A stretch of DNA of 64,000 nucleotides from Fulvimonas soli. Lineage in GTDB: Bacteria; Pseudomonadota; Gammaproteobacteria; Xanthomonadales; Rhodanobacteraceae. The stretch lies in assembly GCF_003148905.1 (NCBI RefSeq), contig NZ_QGHC01000001.1, positions 23,029-87,028 of the forward strand, in the 5' to 3' direction. Below, piece by piece: positions 9,982 through 19,367 of this stretch (its first letter is position 1; the number at the start of each line of letters is the position of its first letter). The notes below the pieces were generated by a model that worked only from the letters and a program-made list of their open reading frames with translations, did no database searches and had not been told where the DNA came from. The translations under genes and the position numbers were made by a program.

Positions 9982-10482
9982 TCACGATCCGCCCGCGAGC
10001 AACTCATCCAGCTGCGCGAATTGCTCGGGCAGGGCTTCCGCCGAACCGGCGAGGGCTTCGTCGAGGGCCGCTTTCGTGGGGTAGAGTTCGTGCAGGGTGA
10101 CCAGCGTCTTGCCGGCATTTTCCTCGAACGTCACCGTGGTCACGGCGCCCTCGTCGCTCTCTTCGTTCGTCCACACGATGCGCTCGTTCGGCGTCACTTC
10201 CCGGTAAGTGCCGAAGAACGCCATCGGCTGATCGGACATCGGGTGGCGGAACACGAGGCGATACGTGCCCCCGGTGCGCACATCCATGTCGCACGAAAGC
10301 AGCGCCAGGCCCGCCGACTCCGGAACCCACCAACGCTGGAACAGTTCGGCTTTGCTCCACGCCTCGAAGACGAGGTGCGCCGGGGCATCGAACGTTCGCG
10401 TCACGACGAGTTCGCGGTCGGACCTGCGCTCCACAGCGGTGCGGTTCACGGCGGCGGAACTACCTTCTTTTGCTTCTGGCAT
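9982..10482 (-). CDS. SRPBCC / AHSA1-type protein
   Basis: 166 residues with a classic START-like AHSA1 pattern: LVVTRTFDAPAHLVFEAWSK, LFQRWWVPESAG, DVRTGGTYRLVFRHP, PMAFFGTYREVTPNERIVWT, and the C-terminal helix ALPEQFAQLDELLAG. These proteins bind small hydrophobic ligands. The start at 10482 lies inside the last codons of the ArsR gene (23-base overlap) and is preceded by AAGGAGAAGG, so translation is coupled. ArsR-SRPBCC pairs of this type are widespread; the regulator controls the pair. Confidence 0.87.
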   Translation of the reverse strand: MPEAKEGSSAAVNRTAVERRSDRELVVTRTFDAPAHLVFEAWSKAELFQRWWVPESAGLALLSCDMDVRTGGTYRLVFRHPMSDQPMAFFGTYREVTPNERIVWTNEESDEGAVTTVTFEENAGKTLVTLHELYPTKAALDEALAGSAEALPEQFAQLDELLAGGS

Positions 10483-10822
10483 TGGCCTTCTCCTTGCGCT
10501 TCAGGTCCTCGACAATCTCGTCCAGCGCGTCGAAACGCGCGCTCCAGAGCTGGCGGTGCCGCTCGATCCAGGCGGCCTCTTCTTCCAGCCGGCGCGGTCC
10601 GAGCTTGCAGGTTCGCACGCGCCCGACCTTCTCCGTGGTCACCAGCCCCGCCCGCTCCAGGACGCCGACGTGCTTCTTCATGCCCGTGAGGGTCATGCGA
10701 AACCTCTGGGCAAGGTCGGTGATCGAGGCGTCCGAACCCGCGAGCTGCTCCAGCACGCCGCGCCGGGTGACGTCGGAGAGCGCGGCGAACGTCGTGTCGA
10801 GGCGGGCTTGATAGTGAACCAT
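10460..10822 (-). CDS. ArsR-family winged-helix regulator (probably leaderless)
   Basis: 120 residues from the ATG at 10822 (MVHYQARLDTTFAALSD). The winged helix is visible as RRGVLEQLAGSDASITDLAQRF, recognition helix TGMKKHVGVLERAGLV and wing KVGRVRTCKLG, matching the ArsR subgroup paired with SRPBCC proteins; there is no Cys metal-binding pair, so it is not a metal sensor. An upstream in-frame TTG at 10858 would add 12 residues but falls in the predicted -35 box, so I reject it. No Shine-Dalgarno precedes the ATG and the predicted transcription start is at or next to the A of the ATG, so the mRNA is likely leaderless. A perfect 20-bp palindrome covers the start codon. Confidence 0.85.
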   Translation of the reverse strand: MVHYQARLDTTFAALSDVTRRGVLEQLAGSDASITDLAQRFRMTLTGMKKHVGVLERAGLVTTEKVGRVRTCKLGPRRLEEEAAWIERHRQLWSARFDALDEIVEDLKRKEKANARSKRR

Positions 10823-10832
10823 ATGGTTCACT
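10813..10832. promoter_or_regulatory. Probable ArsR operator, palindrome over the start codon
   Basis: AGTGAACCATATGGTTCACT is a perfect 20-bp palindrome. It contains the ATG of the ArsR gene (minus strand, 10822-10820) and touches the predicted -10 box, so a bound dimer would block both promoter and start site. This is the layout expected for negative autoregulation. Confidence 0.75.
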
Positions 10833-10858
10833 GTAAGGCGCGCATGGGCGATTTGCAA
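10830..10858 (-). promoter_or_regulatory. Promoter of the ArsR/SRPBCC operon
   Basis: On the minus strand TTGCAA (10858-10853), a 17-base spacer and TACAGT (10835-10830) form a reasonable sigma-70 promoter. The start of transcription would fall about seven bases later, at the ATG, which predicts a leaderless message. No other feature is seen between this promoter and the repeat at 11151; together with 11261-11327 this makes up the gap before TypA. Confidence 0.55.
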
Positions 10859-11150
10859 GCGGATGACCCCGCGGGCGCAGATCGCACGTGGCTCCTCCGC
10901 CGCGCCGAACCCAAACCGCGCATGCCGGGTGTGGGCAGCCCTTTGTGGGCGCCGGACGGCTGCTCAGGGGCGACAAGCGACCTGCGGCCGGATGGTCGGC
11001 TGGCTGGAGATCAATGCCCGGTCTCCAGCTGCATGATCCGGCGGAAGATCCCCGCAAGGCCACCCACGGCCTGCCTTGGGCACTTGCTGCCCGATGGCGT
11101 GATGGACCGGAGATGCGTTTTCCAACCCATGGCACCGGGCACCCTTGCCG

Positions 11151-11260
11151 CCATTCCGGCACAGGCCGGAATCCAGCCGGGTGAGCGCCGCGGCCGGAAA
11201 GGCTTTGCGTGCTGCGCACGACGTATCCGGACTGGATTCCGGCCTGCGCCGGAATGACGG
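11151..11260. repeat. Inverted repeat, family B (full copy)
   Basis: The left arm CCATTCCGGCACAGGCCGGA and right arm GGATTCCGGCCTGCGCCGGA (to 11260 with ATGACGG) enclose about 60 bases containing TTTGCGTGCTGCGCACGACG, an internal stem. It is the same family as 3277-3394 and lies downstream of typA (minus strand). Confidence 0.88.
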
Positions 11261-11327
11261 GGCGGGACCGGCGCACGCCGGGACCGCCGGGCCGGGCGGC
11301 CGGGCGTGCCGCGGCCCCGCGGCGCGC

Positions 11328-13157
11328 TCAGCCCGCGCGCGAGGCGCGCTTGCGGTCGTTCTCGGTGAGGTGCTTCTTGCGCAGGCGGATCGCCTTGGGC
11401 GTCACCTCGACCAGCTCGTCGTCCTCGATGAACTCCAGCGCCTGCTCCAGCGACATCTTGATCGGCGGGGTGAGGATGATCGCGTCGTCCTTGCCGGCCG
11501 CGCGGATGTTGGTGAGCTGCTTCTCGCGCAGGGCGTTGACGGTGAGGTCGTTGTCCTTGGCGTGGATGCCGACCAGCTGGCCCTCGTAGATGTCCTCGCC
11601 GGCGTTGATCAGCAGGCGCCCGCGCTCCTGCAGGCCGAACAGCGCGTAGCCCGGCGCCTTGCCGGTGCCGTTGGAGATCATCACGCCGTTGGGCCGCTTG
11701 GCGATCGCGCCCTCGCTCTTCGGGCCGTAGTGGTCGAACACGTGGAACAGCAGGCCCGAGCCCTGGGTCAGCGTCTTGAACTCGGTCTGGAAGCCGATCA
11801 GGCCGCGCGCCGGGATCAGGTATTCCAGGCGCACGCGGCCCTTGCCGTCCGGCTCCATGTTCTTGAGCTGGCCGCGGCGCATGCCCAGGCGCTCCATCAC
11901 GCCGCCCTGGTGCTGCTCCTCCACGTCCACCACCAGCTGCTCGATCGGCTCGGACAGCACGCCGTCGATCTCCTTGATGATCACCTCGGGGCGCGACACC
12001 GCCAGCTCGTAGCCCTCGCGGCGCATGTTCTCGATCAGCACCGACAGGTGCAGCTCGCCGCGGCCGGAGACCTTGAGCTTGTCCGGGTCCTCGGTGTCCT
12101 CCACGCGCAGCGCCACGTTGTGCAGCGTCTCGCGCATCAGGCGGTCGCGCAGCTGGCGGCTGGTGATGAACTTGCCGCCGGAGAAGTCCTTGTGGCCGGC
12201 GAACGGCGAGTTGTTGACCTGGAAGGTCATCGAGATGGTCGGCTCGTCCACGGTCAGCGCGGGCAGCGCCTCGGGCGCGGCCGGGTCGGTGAGGGTGTCG
12301 GAGATGCTCAGCGCCTCGATGCCGGAGATCGCCACGATGTCGCCGGCCTGCGCCTCGGGCACCTCCAGCCGCTCCAGGCCGAGGAAGCCGAGCACCTGCA
12401 GCACCTTGCCGCTGCGCTTCCTGCCCTCGCGGTCGACGATCGCCACCGGCATGTTGGTGCGCACCCGGCCGCGCTGGATGCGGCCGATGCCGATCAGGCC
12501 CACGTAGCTGTTGTAGTCGAGCTGGCTGATGCGCATCTGGAACGGGCCGTCCAGGTCCACCTGCGGCGGCGGCACGTGCCGCATGATCGCCTCGTACAGC
12601 GGCGTCATGTCGCCCGAGCGGGCCTCCGGGTCGAGGCTGGCGTAGCCGTTCAGCGCCGAGGCGTACACCACCGGGAACTCCATCTGCTCGGCGGTGGCGC
12701 CGAGGCGGTCGAACAGGTCCCACACCTGCTCCACCACCCAGTCCGGGCGCGCGCCGGGGCGGTCGATCTTGTTCACCACCACGATCGGCTTGAAGCCCAT
12801 CGCGAAGGCCTTCTGGGTGACGAAGCGGGTCTGCGGCATCGGGCCGTCCATCGCGTCGACCAGCAGCAGCACCGAGTCCACCATCGACAGCACGCGCTCC
12901 ACCTCGCCGCCGAAGTCGGCGTGGCCGGGGGTGTCGACGATGTTGATGCGGTTGCCCTGCCAGGTGATCGCGGTGTTCTTGGCCAGGATGGTGATGCCGC
13001 GCTCCTTCTCCTGGTCGTTGCTGTCCATCACCCGCTCGGCCAGCACGGTGCGCTCGCTGAGCGTGCCGGACTGCTTCAGCAGCTGGTCGACGAGGGTGGT
13101 CTTGCCGTGGTCGACGTGGGCGACGATGGCGATGTTGCGCAGTTTTTCGATGGACAT
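11328..13157 (-). CDS. typA: Translational GTPase TypA/BipA
   Basis: 609 residues from the ATG at 13157 ([18 protein letters not shown]); the open frame upstream to 13433 is non-coding. The G domain has G1 [11 protein letters not shown]3 [12 protein letters not shown] and G4 NKIDRPGA. Domain II, two EF-G-like domains ([35 protein letters not shown]) and the family-specific C-terminal domain ([34 protein letters not shown]) follow in order. Length is that of the family (about 605). TypA binds the ribosome and supports subunit assembly and growth at low temperature and under stress. It is monocistronic here, with divergent upstream DNA holding a REP element. Confidence 0.97.
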   Translation of the reverse strand: MSIEKLRNIAIVAHVDHGKTTLVDQLLKQSGTLSERTVLAERVMDSNDQEKERGITILAKNTAITWQGNRINIVDTPGHADFGGEVERVLSMVDSVLLLVDAMDGPMPQTRFVTQKAFAMGFKPIVVVNKIDRPGARPDWVVEQVWDLFDRLGATAEQMEFPVVYASALNGYASLDPEARSGDMTPLYEAIMRHVPPPQVDLDGPFQMRISQLDYNSYVGLIGIGRIQRGRVRTNMPVAIVDREGRKRSGKVLQVLGFLGLERLEVPEAQAGDIVAISGIEALSISDTLTDPAAPEALPALTVDEPTISMTFQVNNSPFAGHKDFSGGKFITSRQLRDRLMRETLHNVALRVEDTEDPDKLKVSGRGELHLSVLIENMRREGYELAVSRPEVIIKEIDGVLSEPIEQLVVDVEEQHQGGVMERLGMRRGQLKNMEPDGKGRVRLEYLIPARGLIGFQTEFKTLTQGSGLLFHVFDHYGPKSEGAIAKRPNGVMISNGTGKAPGYALFGLQERGRLLINAGEDIYEGQLVGIHAKDNDLTVNALREKQLTNIRAAGKDDAIILTPPIKMSLEQALEFIEDDELVEVTPKAIRLRKKHLTENDRKRASRAG

Positions 13158-13468
13158 GACGAAAGGCCCGGGCGGCGCGGAAGCTGCCGCCACGCGAATG
13201 TTCGAGGGGATAAACCGGGCGATTATACGGGGTCGCGCGGCAACTTGCCCGCGCCGGGCGGCGGCCGTTCCGCGGGAAGACGGGCCCGGCGGGCGCCCGG
13301 GCGCGGGAGCCTGTCCAGAATCTTCCGGGGAAGCGTGCCGGGAAGGCTCGCCGGATGAACCGCAGGCGTGGGGCTCCGGCCGGGCGAGGCCACGCTCGCT
13401 TTCCCGGCGCCGGGACATGACCGTGACGGGCATGGCATCGAGGCCGTGGGCGGCCTCGCGTCGGGTTG

Positions 13469-13534
13469 ATCGCGGCCGGAGGCCGCTCCCACAGGGACCT
13501 CGCCAGCCTTGCGGGAGCGGCCTCCGGCCGCGAT
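13469..13534. repeat. REP-like inverted repeat, family A (full copy)
   Basis: Arms ATCGCGGCCGGAGGCCGCTC and its inverse (GCGGGAGCGGCCTCCGGCCG) enclose about 15 bases. It lies in the 13158-13700 stretch between typA and the decayed lipoprotein gene; apart from this repeat and an AT-containing patch near 13222-13230 that may be part of the typA promoter, I see nothing in that stretch. Confidence 0.9.
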
Positions 13535-13700
13535 GCCCAGGCCCACGCCCGCGATGCCGCGCCGTTGCGGACCGGCGCCCATTACCCGCTCCCCGAAGCC
13601 GGCGCGATCCATGGTGTCTCCCCGCGTACCTGCGCCCTCCCTTGGCCCGTGCGCAAACGGCTCCCGGCGCGGGGCACGGGAAGGGACCGTGAACAGGCGC

Positions 13701-14297
13701 TCAAGGGGTGCGGCAAGCGCGGCTGGCCGCGTCGAAGTGCAGCGGCAGGCCGTTGGCGAGCCGGCCGTCGCCGTGCGCGTCCAGCGGCGCGGCCAGCCGC
13801 GACATCGTGTCGCCGCCGCCGAAGCGGGCGTTGAAGGCGGCAAGGCCGTCCTGCTTCAGGCGCAGCGTGAGCAGCGCCTGGCTGCCGGGCGAGGGCGTGC
13901 CGAGCGGGTCGACCAGCGCCAGCTCCACCGGCGAGCGCAGGTCGTCCAGCAGCGGCAGCAGCCAGGACGCGACGCCGGCGTCGGCCAGCAGCTCGTCCTT
14001 GCCCAGCGCCTCGCGGATCTGCGCCACGGCCTTGAGGTGCTGCGCGCCGGCCAGCGCGGGATCGAGCGGGCGGCCGCCGGGCACGGCGCCCAGCACGCCC
14101 CACGGCGAAGGCAGGCGCAGGTAGGCCACGGTGGCGGCGGGCAGGTGCCCGCGCAGCCAGGCCGGCTGGGCGAGCTCGTCCTGCGCGCGCTGCCGCGCGG
14201 CGGCATCGACGGTGGGCGCGGATTCGCGGTGGCAGGCGGTGACGGCGAGGCCGGCCGCCAGCACGGCGGCCGCGAGGAGGCGGCGCGAAGTGTTCCT
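13701..14297 (-). pseudogene. Lipoprotein gene remnant (no start codon, early stop)
   Basis: The minus-strand frame ending in TGA at 13701 encodes a lipoprotein-like leader (RRLLAAAVLAAGLAVTAC, lipobox LAVTAC) followed by about 170 residues with coding-type codon use: AWLRGHLPAATVAYLRLPSPWGVL, a helical QHLKAVAQIREALGKDELL segment, LPLLDDLRSPVELALVDPLG and LTLRLKQDGLAAFNARFGGG. No ATG, GTG or TTG lies at a sensible place before the leader: after the GGGGAAGGAAC Shine-Dalgarno-like run the frame reads ACT TCG CGC. The protein stops abruptly after LPLHFDAASRACRTP. From memory, related xanthomonad lipoproteins are several hundred residues longer. I read it as a gene that lost its start codon and 3' part; an unusual start codon remains possible. 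Confidence 0.5.
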
Positions 14298-14428
14298 TCC
14301 CCGGGATTCCCCTGGTGGACGCGCGCGGGACGCCAGCTCCGTGGGCGCCGTCCCTGACGCTGCGCCGCGAAGCTTAGCAAGCGGCCGCGCGCGATGCCCG
14401 CCGCGGCGGGCACCGCGCGCACGGGTCT

Positions 14429-15133
14429 TCAGCCGTGCAGCAGGTCGTACTGCGCCTGCGCGGTGTACCAGAGCAGCTGGTAGTGGCCGTAGGGGTAGTC
14501 GTAGCTGGCGTCCTCGCCGGGAATGGTGGAGGTGTGCACGCCGTCCACCACGCACACGCCGCCGTAGCAGTTGATCTCGTCGATCCACGACTTGATCGAG
14601 TACATGTGCACGCCGAAGCGGTGCCCGGCGATGCCGCCGAGGAACGGGCTGTGCACCGACAGGCCGTAGTAGCCGCAGGTGGTGGTGGCGACGTTGAACG
14701 GATAGGTGCCGCACGACCACAGCCCGTGCACCGCGCCGGCGATGCCGATGAAGTGGTCCACCCGGTTCGCCACGCCGAGCTTGTCGATCTCGCGCATCGC
14801 CAGGGTCACGCCCATCGAGTGGCCGATCACGTCGATGTGGCCGCTGCACGAGCCGGCCAGCGCGTTGCTGATGGCGTTCTTCACCGGCGTCTCCTCGCTG
14901 CCGTTGTGGTCGTTGCAGGCGGCGCACAGCGGGTTGCCCCAGGACGGCGCGACGATCTGCGCGCTGGCGTAGCCGTGCTGGCGCAGGAGGTCGACGGTGT
15001 TCTGGAAATCGCTCGGGCTGCCGGTGTTGCCGTGGACCAGCACCACCGTGTTGACGCAGGCGGCGTGCAGGCCGAACACCGGCGCGAGCAGCAGCACGGC
15101 CAGCAGGCCGATGATGCGTTGCTTGACGGACAT
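14429..15133 (-). CDS. Secreted lipase (class 2, LipA/EstA-like)
   Basis: 234 residues from the ATG at 15133, with a strong GAGGAGG site seven bases upstream and a signal peptide (RIIGLLAVLLLAPVFGLHAAC). After cleavage: VVLVHGNTGSPSDF (oxyanion strand), then the nucleophile elbow VIGHSMG, DHFIGIAGAVHGLW, and a late His (HYQLLWYTA or GVHTST region) as candidate triad member. Several cysteines (CVN, LCAACND, GSCSGH, WSCGTY, INCYGGVC) suggest disulfides, as expected outside the cytoplasm. This matches lipase class 2 (PF01674-like) alpha/beta hydrolases. A role in cleaving esters next to the PHB region is possible but only inferred from location. Confidence 0.85.
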   Translation of the reverse strand: MSVKQRIIGLLAVLLLAPVFGLHAACVNTVVLVHGNTGSPSDFQNTVDLLRQHGYASAQIVAPSWGNPLCAACNDHNGSEETPVKNAISNALAGSCSGHIDVIGHSMGVTLAMREIDKLGVANRVDHFIGIAGAVHGLWSCGTYPFNVATTTCGYYGLSVHSPFLGGIAGHRFGVHMYSIKSWIDEINCYGGVCVVDGVHTSTIPGEDASYDYPYGHYQLLWYTAQAQYDLLHG

Positions 15134-15270
15134 GGACGTTCCTCCTCGTTTCGCGTTGCCATGCCCCGGCGGACCGGGGCGGGAAGGCCGCGCCGCGCGG
15201 GCGGGCGGCCGGAACCTCGGGCGACGTCGCTGCCGCGCGCGGCGGCAGGGGGAGGGCGTCGCGGGGGGAA

Positions 15271-16668
15271 CTACACCAGGCCGGTGAGCGCGTGGATGGC
15301 GATCGCCACGAACACCGCCAGCGTCTTGATCAGCGTCACCGCGAAGATGTCGCGGTAGGACTGCCGGTGGGTGAGCCCGGTCACCGCCAGCAGGGTGATC
15401 ACCGCGCCGTTGTGCGGCAGCGTGTCCATGCCGCCGGAGGCCATCGCCGCCACGCGGTGCAGCACCTCCATCGGGATGCCGGCGGCGTGCGCGTTGGCGA
15501 CGAAGGTATCGGCCATCGCCGCCAGCGCGATGCCCATGCCGCCGGAGGCCGAGCCGGTGATGCCGGCCAGCGCGGTCACCGTCACCGCCTCGTTGACCAG
15601 CGGGCTGGGGATCGCGTGCAGCGCGTCGGCCACCAGCTTGAAGCCGGGCAGGGCGGCGATCACCGCGCCGAAGCCGTATTCCGAGGCGGTGTTCATCGAG
15701 GCCAGCAGCGCGCCGGCCACCGCCGCCTTGCTGCCCTCGGCGAAGCGCCGCGCCACCGGCCGCCAGGCGAACGCGAGCACGCACAGGATGCCGGCCAGCA
15801 GCGCGCCTTCCACCGCCCAGATCGCGGCCAGCTTGGACACCTCCTGCACCACCGGCTCGGCCTTGCCCACCACGCTGGGCGAGAACGACTGCGTGGCGCC
15901 GTAGGCGCGCGGGATCAGGTCGGTGAACAGCTTGTTGCACACGCCCACCAGCAGCAGCGGCAGCAGCGCCACCAGCGGGTGCGCCAGCCGCTCGCCCTCG
16001 AACGGCGCCGGCTCGTTGGCCAGCTCGCCGCCGTAGCCCTCGCCCGCGGCGGCGGCCCTGCGCCGGCGCCATTCGAGGTAGGCCAGGCCGGCGGCGAGGA
16101 TGAACGCCGAGCCCAGCGTGCCCAGCCACGGCGCCGCCCAGGCGTCGGTGCCGAAGTAGCCGGTGGGGATGATGTTCTGGATCTGCGGCGTGCCCGGCAG
16201 CGAGTCCATGGTGAAGGTGAACGCGCCCAGCGCGATGGTGCCGGGGATCAGTCGCTTGGGGATGCCGGACTGGCGGAACAGCTCGGCGGCGAACGGGTAC
16301 ACCGCGAACACCACCACGAACAGCGACACGCCGCCGTAGGTGAGCAGCGCGCACACCAGCACGATGGAGAGGATGGCGCGCCCGCGCCCGACCAGCCCGA
16401 TGGTGCCGGCCACGATGGCCCTGGAGAAGCCGGACAGCTCGATCAGCTTGCCGAACACCGCGCCCAGCATGAACACCGGGAAGTACAGCTTGAGGAAGCC
16501 GACCATCTTGTCCATGAACAGGCCGGTGAACATCGGCGCCACCAGCGCGGGGTCGGTGAGCAGCACGGCGCCGAGCGCGGCGAGCGGCGCGAACAGGATC
16601 ACGCTGTAGCCGCGGTAGGCCGCCAGCATCAGGAACGCCAGCGCGGCCAGCACGATCAGGAACGCCAT
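15271..16668 (-). CDS. GntP-family organic-acid permease
   Basis: 465 residues from the ATG at 16668 (MAFLIVLAALAFLM), preceded by GGGGAGA. It is a polytopic inner-membrane protein with about 12 hydrophobic segments. Family features include GYSVILFAPLAALGAVLL at the N-terminus, LTYGGVSLFVVVFAVYP, FTMDSLPGTPQIQNIIPT, the glycine-rich ITGSASGGMGIALAAM and the AMASGGMDTLPHNGAVITLL segment, as in GntP/citrate-type permeases. GntP homologues near PHB-degradation genes often carry 3-hydroxybutyrate; the neighbourhood supports that substrate here but does not prove it. The gene is divergent from the TonB-dependent receptor across a 335-base gap that holds a dyad (16744-16757) and a repeat (16805-16884). 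Confidence 0.85.
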   Translation of the reverse strand: MAFLIVLAALAFLMLAAYRGYSVILFAPLAALGAVLLTDPALVAPMFTGLFMDKMVGFLKLYFPVFMLGAVFGKLIELSGFSRAIVAGTIGLVGRGRAILSIVLVCALLTYGGVSLFVVVFAVYPFAAELFRQSGIPKRLIPGTIALGAFTFTMDSLPGTPQIQNIIPTGYFGTDAWAAPWLGTLGSAFILAAGLAYLEWRRRRAAAAGEGYGGELANEPAPFEGERLAHPLVALLPLLLVGVCNKLFTDLIPRAYGATQSFSPSVVGKAEPVVQEVSKLAAIWAVEGALLAGILCVLAFAWRPVARRFAEGSKAAVAGALLASMNTASEYGFGAVIAALPGFKLVADALHAIPSPLVNEAVTVTALAGITGSASGGMGIALAAMADTFVANAHAAGIPMEVLHRVAAMASGGMDTLPHNGAVITLLAVTGLTHRQSYRDIFAVTLIKTLAVFVAIAIHALTGLV

Positions 16669-16743
16669 CCGTGTCTCCCCTTCGGACGCTGCATCGGAAT
16701 GCGGTGGGGGCGGAGTATCGGCGCGGCCCGCGGGGCGCGGCAC

Positions 16744-16757
16744 TGTACGAAGGTACA
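16744..16757. promoter_or_regulatory. GTAC dyad in the permease/receptor divergent region
   Basis: TGTACGAAGGTACA has perfect five-base arms (TGTAC/GTACA) around GAAG. It lies 76 bases upstream of the permease start and could bind a dimeric regulator such as the LuxR-type protein at 24296-24955. A related TCGTACGA octamer is at 25021-25028 before the oligomer hydrolase gene. Confidence 0.4.
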
Positions 16758-16804
16758 AGTGCCCCTGCGCCGGCGGCTGCCTAAGCTCGTTCCATCACGT
16801 CAGG

Positions 16805-16884
16805 CGTCATTCCCGCGCAAGCGGGAATCCATGTGCTCCGGTCGGGCAAAGGCCAGATGGATTCCCGCTTGCGCGGGAATGACG
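16805..16884. repeat. Inverted repeat, family B (full copy)
   Basis: The arms CGTCATTCCCGCGCAAGCGG and, inverted, ATTCCCGCTTGCGCGGGAAT (to 16884) enclose about 24 bases. It is placed between the divergent permease and receptor genes, upstream of the receptor ribosome-binding site. Confidence 0.92.
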
Positions 16885-17003
16885 TCGGGCAGGAACGGAA
16901 TACGCGGGAACAGGAACCGCCGGGAGCGACCCGGCATCCGCAACAGCGTCACCGCCAACGCGACCGCGGCCGGCGGCCACGAAACGAAAGACGAGGGGGA
17001 GTC

Positions 17004-19292
17004 ATGCAACGCACGCATCTGAGTCTGGCGATCGGCCTGGTGGTGGGCGCGCTGTGCGCCGCGCCCGCGCTGGCGCAGGACGCGCAGGACAGCGGGAGCG
17101 CCGGCAAGAGCGCGGCCAAACAGGCCGAGGCCAAGCAGCTGGAGGCGGTCACGGTCAGCGCGCGTCGCCGCGACGAGTCGATGGAGAAGGTGCCGGTGGC
17201 GGTCACCGCCTTCAGCGGCGAGGACATGCGCGACCTGCAGGCGATGAGCATCGACGGCCTGCAGGGCGCCGTGCCCAACCTCAACATCGTGCAGGGGCGT
17301 GGCTCCTCCTCCGCGGTCAACGTGTTCATCCGCGGCATCGGCCAGCCCGACGCGCTGCAGACCTTCGACCCCGGCGTGGGCATGTACGTGGACGACGTCT
17401 ACTACTCGCGCATCCAGGGCGCGCTGATCGACCTGTTCGACGTGGAGCGGGTGGAGGTGCTGCGCGGCCCGCAGGGCACGCTGTACGGCAAGAACTCCAC
17501 CGGCGGCGCGATCAAGGTGGTCACCCGCAATCCGGGCGACGCGCCGGAGGGCTCGGTGGAGGCCACCGTGGGCAACTACGGCCGGCGCGAGGGCAAGTTC
17601 TATTTCGGCGGCCCGCTGGGCGGCAACGGCTGGTCGGCCTCCATCGCCGGCTCCGACGCGCGCACCGACGGCTACGTCACCGACCCGTCCAACGGGCGCA
17701 GGTACAACGACGAGAACGGCAAGTCGGTGCGCGGCAAGCTGCGCTACCACCCGTCGGAGACCTTCGACGGCACGCTGACCCTGGACTACACCAGGCAGGA
17801 CACCGGGCTCACCCTGGGCCAGCCGGTCTCGCCGCTGATCCAGACCGACCTGGTGCTCGGCCCGGTGGTGCTGTACCAGCCGGACCTCGACAGGAAGTAC
17901 GACTTCCGCACGCGCACCTCCTTCGACCCCGGCCAGGGCCAGAAGCTGCGCCACGAGGGCGCGGCGCTGAACCTGAGCTGGAAGCTGGGCGAGCGCTGGA
18001 CGCTCAAGAGCATCAGCGCGGTGCGCAAGCTCGACAGCGACTCCTACATCGACATCGATGCCTCGCAGTACCAGCTCGGCGACGTGCTGGTGGACTTCCA
18101 CCAGAAGCAGACCAGCCAGGAGCTGCAGCTGCAGTACGACAACGGCAGCAACCTGCAGGCGGTGTACGGCCTGTACTACCTGCGCGAGACGGTGCCCTCG
18201 CACCAGGAGGCCTACGCCGACGACCTGTTCGCGCTGGCCGGCACGCCGATCACCTTCCTGCGCACCATCGACGACGACCTCACCACCACCAGCTACGCCG
18301 GCTTCGCCCACCTCAACTGGGAGTTCTCGCCGAGCTGGACGCTGGCCGCGGGCGTGCGCTACAGCAGCGACAAGAAGGACTACTACCGCACCACCAGCAC
18401 CTTCTGGGGCGCGCCGTTCGCCTCGCTCGACCAGACCGTGGCCTTCGACAAGGGCAAGCGCTGGGACGCCTGGACGCCCACGGTCAGCCTGCAGAAGCAG
18501 CTCGACCCGCAGACCATGGTCTACGTCTCGGCCAGCCGCGGCTTCAAGTCCGGCGGCTTCAACGGCCGCGCCAACGACCCGAACGAGGCGAAGAACCCCG
18601 AGTTCGCGCCCGAGTACGTGTGGACCTACGAGCTGGGCCTGAAGTGGCGCTCGCAGGACAACCGCCTGCAGGCCAACCTGGCCGCCTTCCACAGCGACTA
18701 CAAGGACTTCCAGGCGCGCGTCTCGGAGATCCAGAACCCCGGCTCGATCACCCCGACCTTCGCCTTCCCGGTGATCAACGCGGCCAAGCTGAAGATGGAC
18801 GGCCTGGAGTTCGAGGGCGCGGCCGTGCTGGGCCAGGGCACGCGGCTGTCGGCGCAGGTGGGCTACCTCGACGCGCGCTACGACAAGTTCGACGACCACC
18901 GCCTCGACCCCAACGACCCGCAGTACAACCCGCACCTGCACGACCACGTGCCGTTCTCGCCGAAATGGACCGCGCGGCTGGCCGCCACGCAGACCTTCGC
19001 CCTGGGCGACGGCAGCGCGCTCACCTTCGGCGGCGACTGGTCCTACCGCACCGAGACCTGGCTCAGCGTGGACAACTACCCCGCGCTAAGCCAGAAGGCG
19101 TACAGCCTGGTCGGCCTGTTCGGCATCTACGACTCCGCCGACGGCCACTGGCAGCTGCGCGCGGGCGTGCGCAACCTCACCGACAAGGTGTACAAGACCG
19201 ACGGCCAGGAGTTCTCCAGCGTGGGCAACATCCGCACGGCGTACTACGGCATGCCGCGCAACTGGTACGTCAGCGCGCGGTACAACTTCTGA
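17004..19292 (+). CDS. TonB-dependent outer-membrane receptor
   Basis: 762 residues from the ATG at 17004, with GAGGGGGA just upstream. Signal peptide LAIGLVVGALCAAPALAQ, then a TonB-box-like segment (LEAVTVSARRR), the plug domain (VPVAVTAFSGEDM ... FIRGIGQPDALQTFDPGVGMYVDDVYYSR, RVEVLRGPQGTLYGKNSTGGAIKVVT) and a 22-strand-type barrel ending in the aromatic YVSARYNF. The class is the FecA/CirA-like, Caulobacter-type receptors used for sugars and other organics as well as iron. It is followed after 75 bases by a secreted PHB depolymerase and is divergent from an organic-acid permease, so uptake of polyester-derived oligomers is a reasonable guess. Confidence 0.93.
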   Translation: MQRTHLSLAIGLVVGALCAAPALAQDAQDSGSAGKSAAKQAEAKQLEAVTVSARRRDESMEKVPVAVTAFSGEDMRDLQAMSIDGLQGAVPNLNIVQGRGSSSAVNVFIRGIGQPDALQTFDPGVGMYVDDVYYSRIQGALIDLFDVERVEVLRGPQGTLYGKNSTGGAIKVVTRNPGDAPEGSVEATVGNYGRREGKFYFGGPLGGNGWSASIAGSDARTDGYVTDPSNGRRYNDENGKSVRGKLRYHPSETFDGTLTLDYTRQDTGLTLGQPVSPLIQTDLVLGPVVLYQPDLDRKYDFRTRTSFDPGQGQKLRHEGAALNLSWKLGERWTLKSISAVRKLDSDSYIDIDASQYQLGDVLVDFHQKQTSQELQLQYDNGSNLQAVYGLYYLRETVPSHQEAYADDLFALAGTPITFLRTIDDDLTTTSYAGFAHLNWEFSPSWTLAAGVRYSSDKKDYYRTTSTFWGAPFASLDQTVAFDKGKRWDAWTPTVSLQKQLDPQTMVYVSASRGFKSGGFNGRANDPNEAKNPEFAPEYVWTYELGLKWRSQDNRLQANLAAFHSDYKDFQARVSEIQNPGSITPTFAFPVINAAKLKMDGLEFEGAAVLGQGTRLSAQVGYLDARYDKFDDHRLDPNDPQYNPHLHDHVPFSPKWTARLAATQTFALGDGSALTFGGDWSYRTETWLSVDNYPALSQKAYSLVGLFGIYDSADGHWQLRAGVRNLTDKVYKTDGQEFSSVGNIRTAYYGMPRNWYVSARYNF

Positions 19293-19367
19293 CCGGCAAG
19301 CGGGGCGTCGCGCGTCGCGGCGCCCCGACGGCTTCCACCACGGCGGCTTCGAACGGAGGACCCGCAC

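Noticed and set aside
10446..11276. A 276-codon minus-strand frame across the ArsR promoter and a family B repeat
   Set aside because: It contains the repeat translation IPAQAGIQSG typical of family B elements and overlaps the ArsR gene out of frame.
13223..13843. A 206-codon minus-strand frame between the lipoprotein remnant and typA
   Set aside because: It translates repeat DNA ([11 protein letters not shown]) and has no coding signature.
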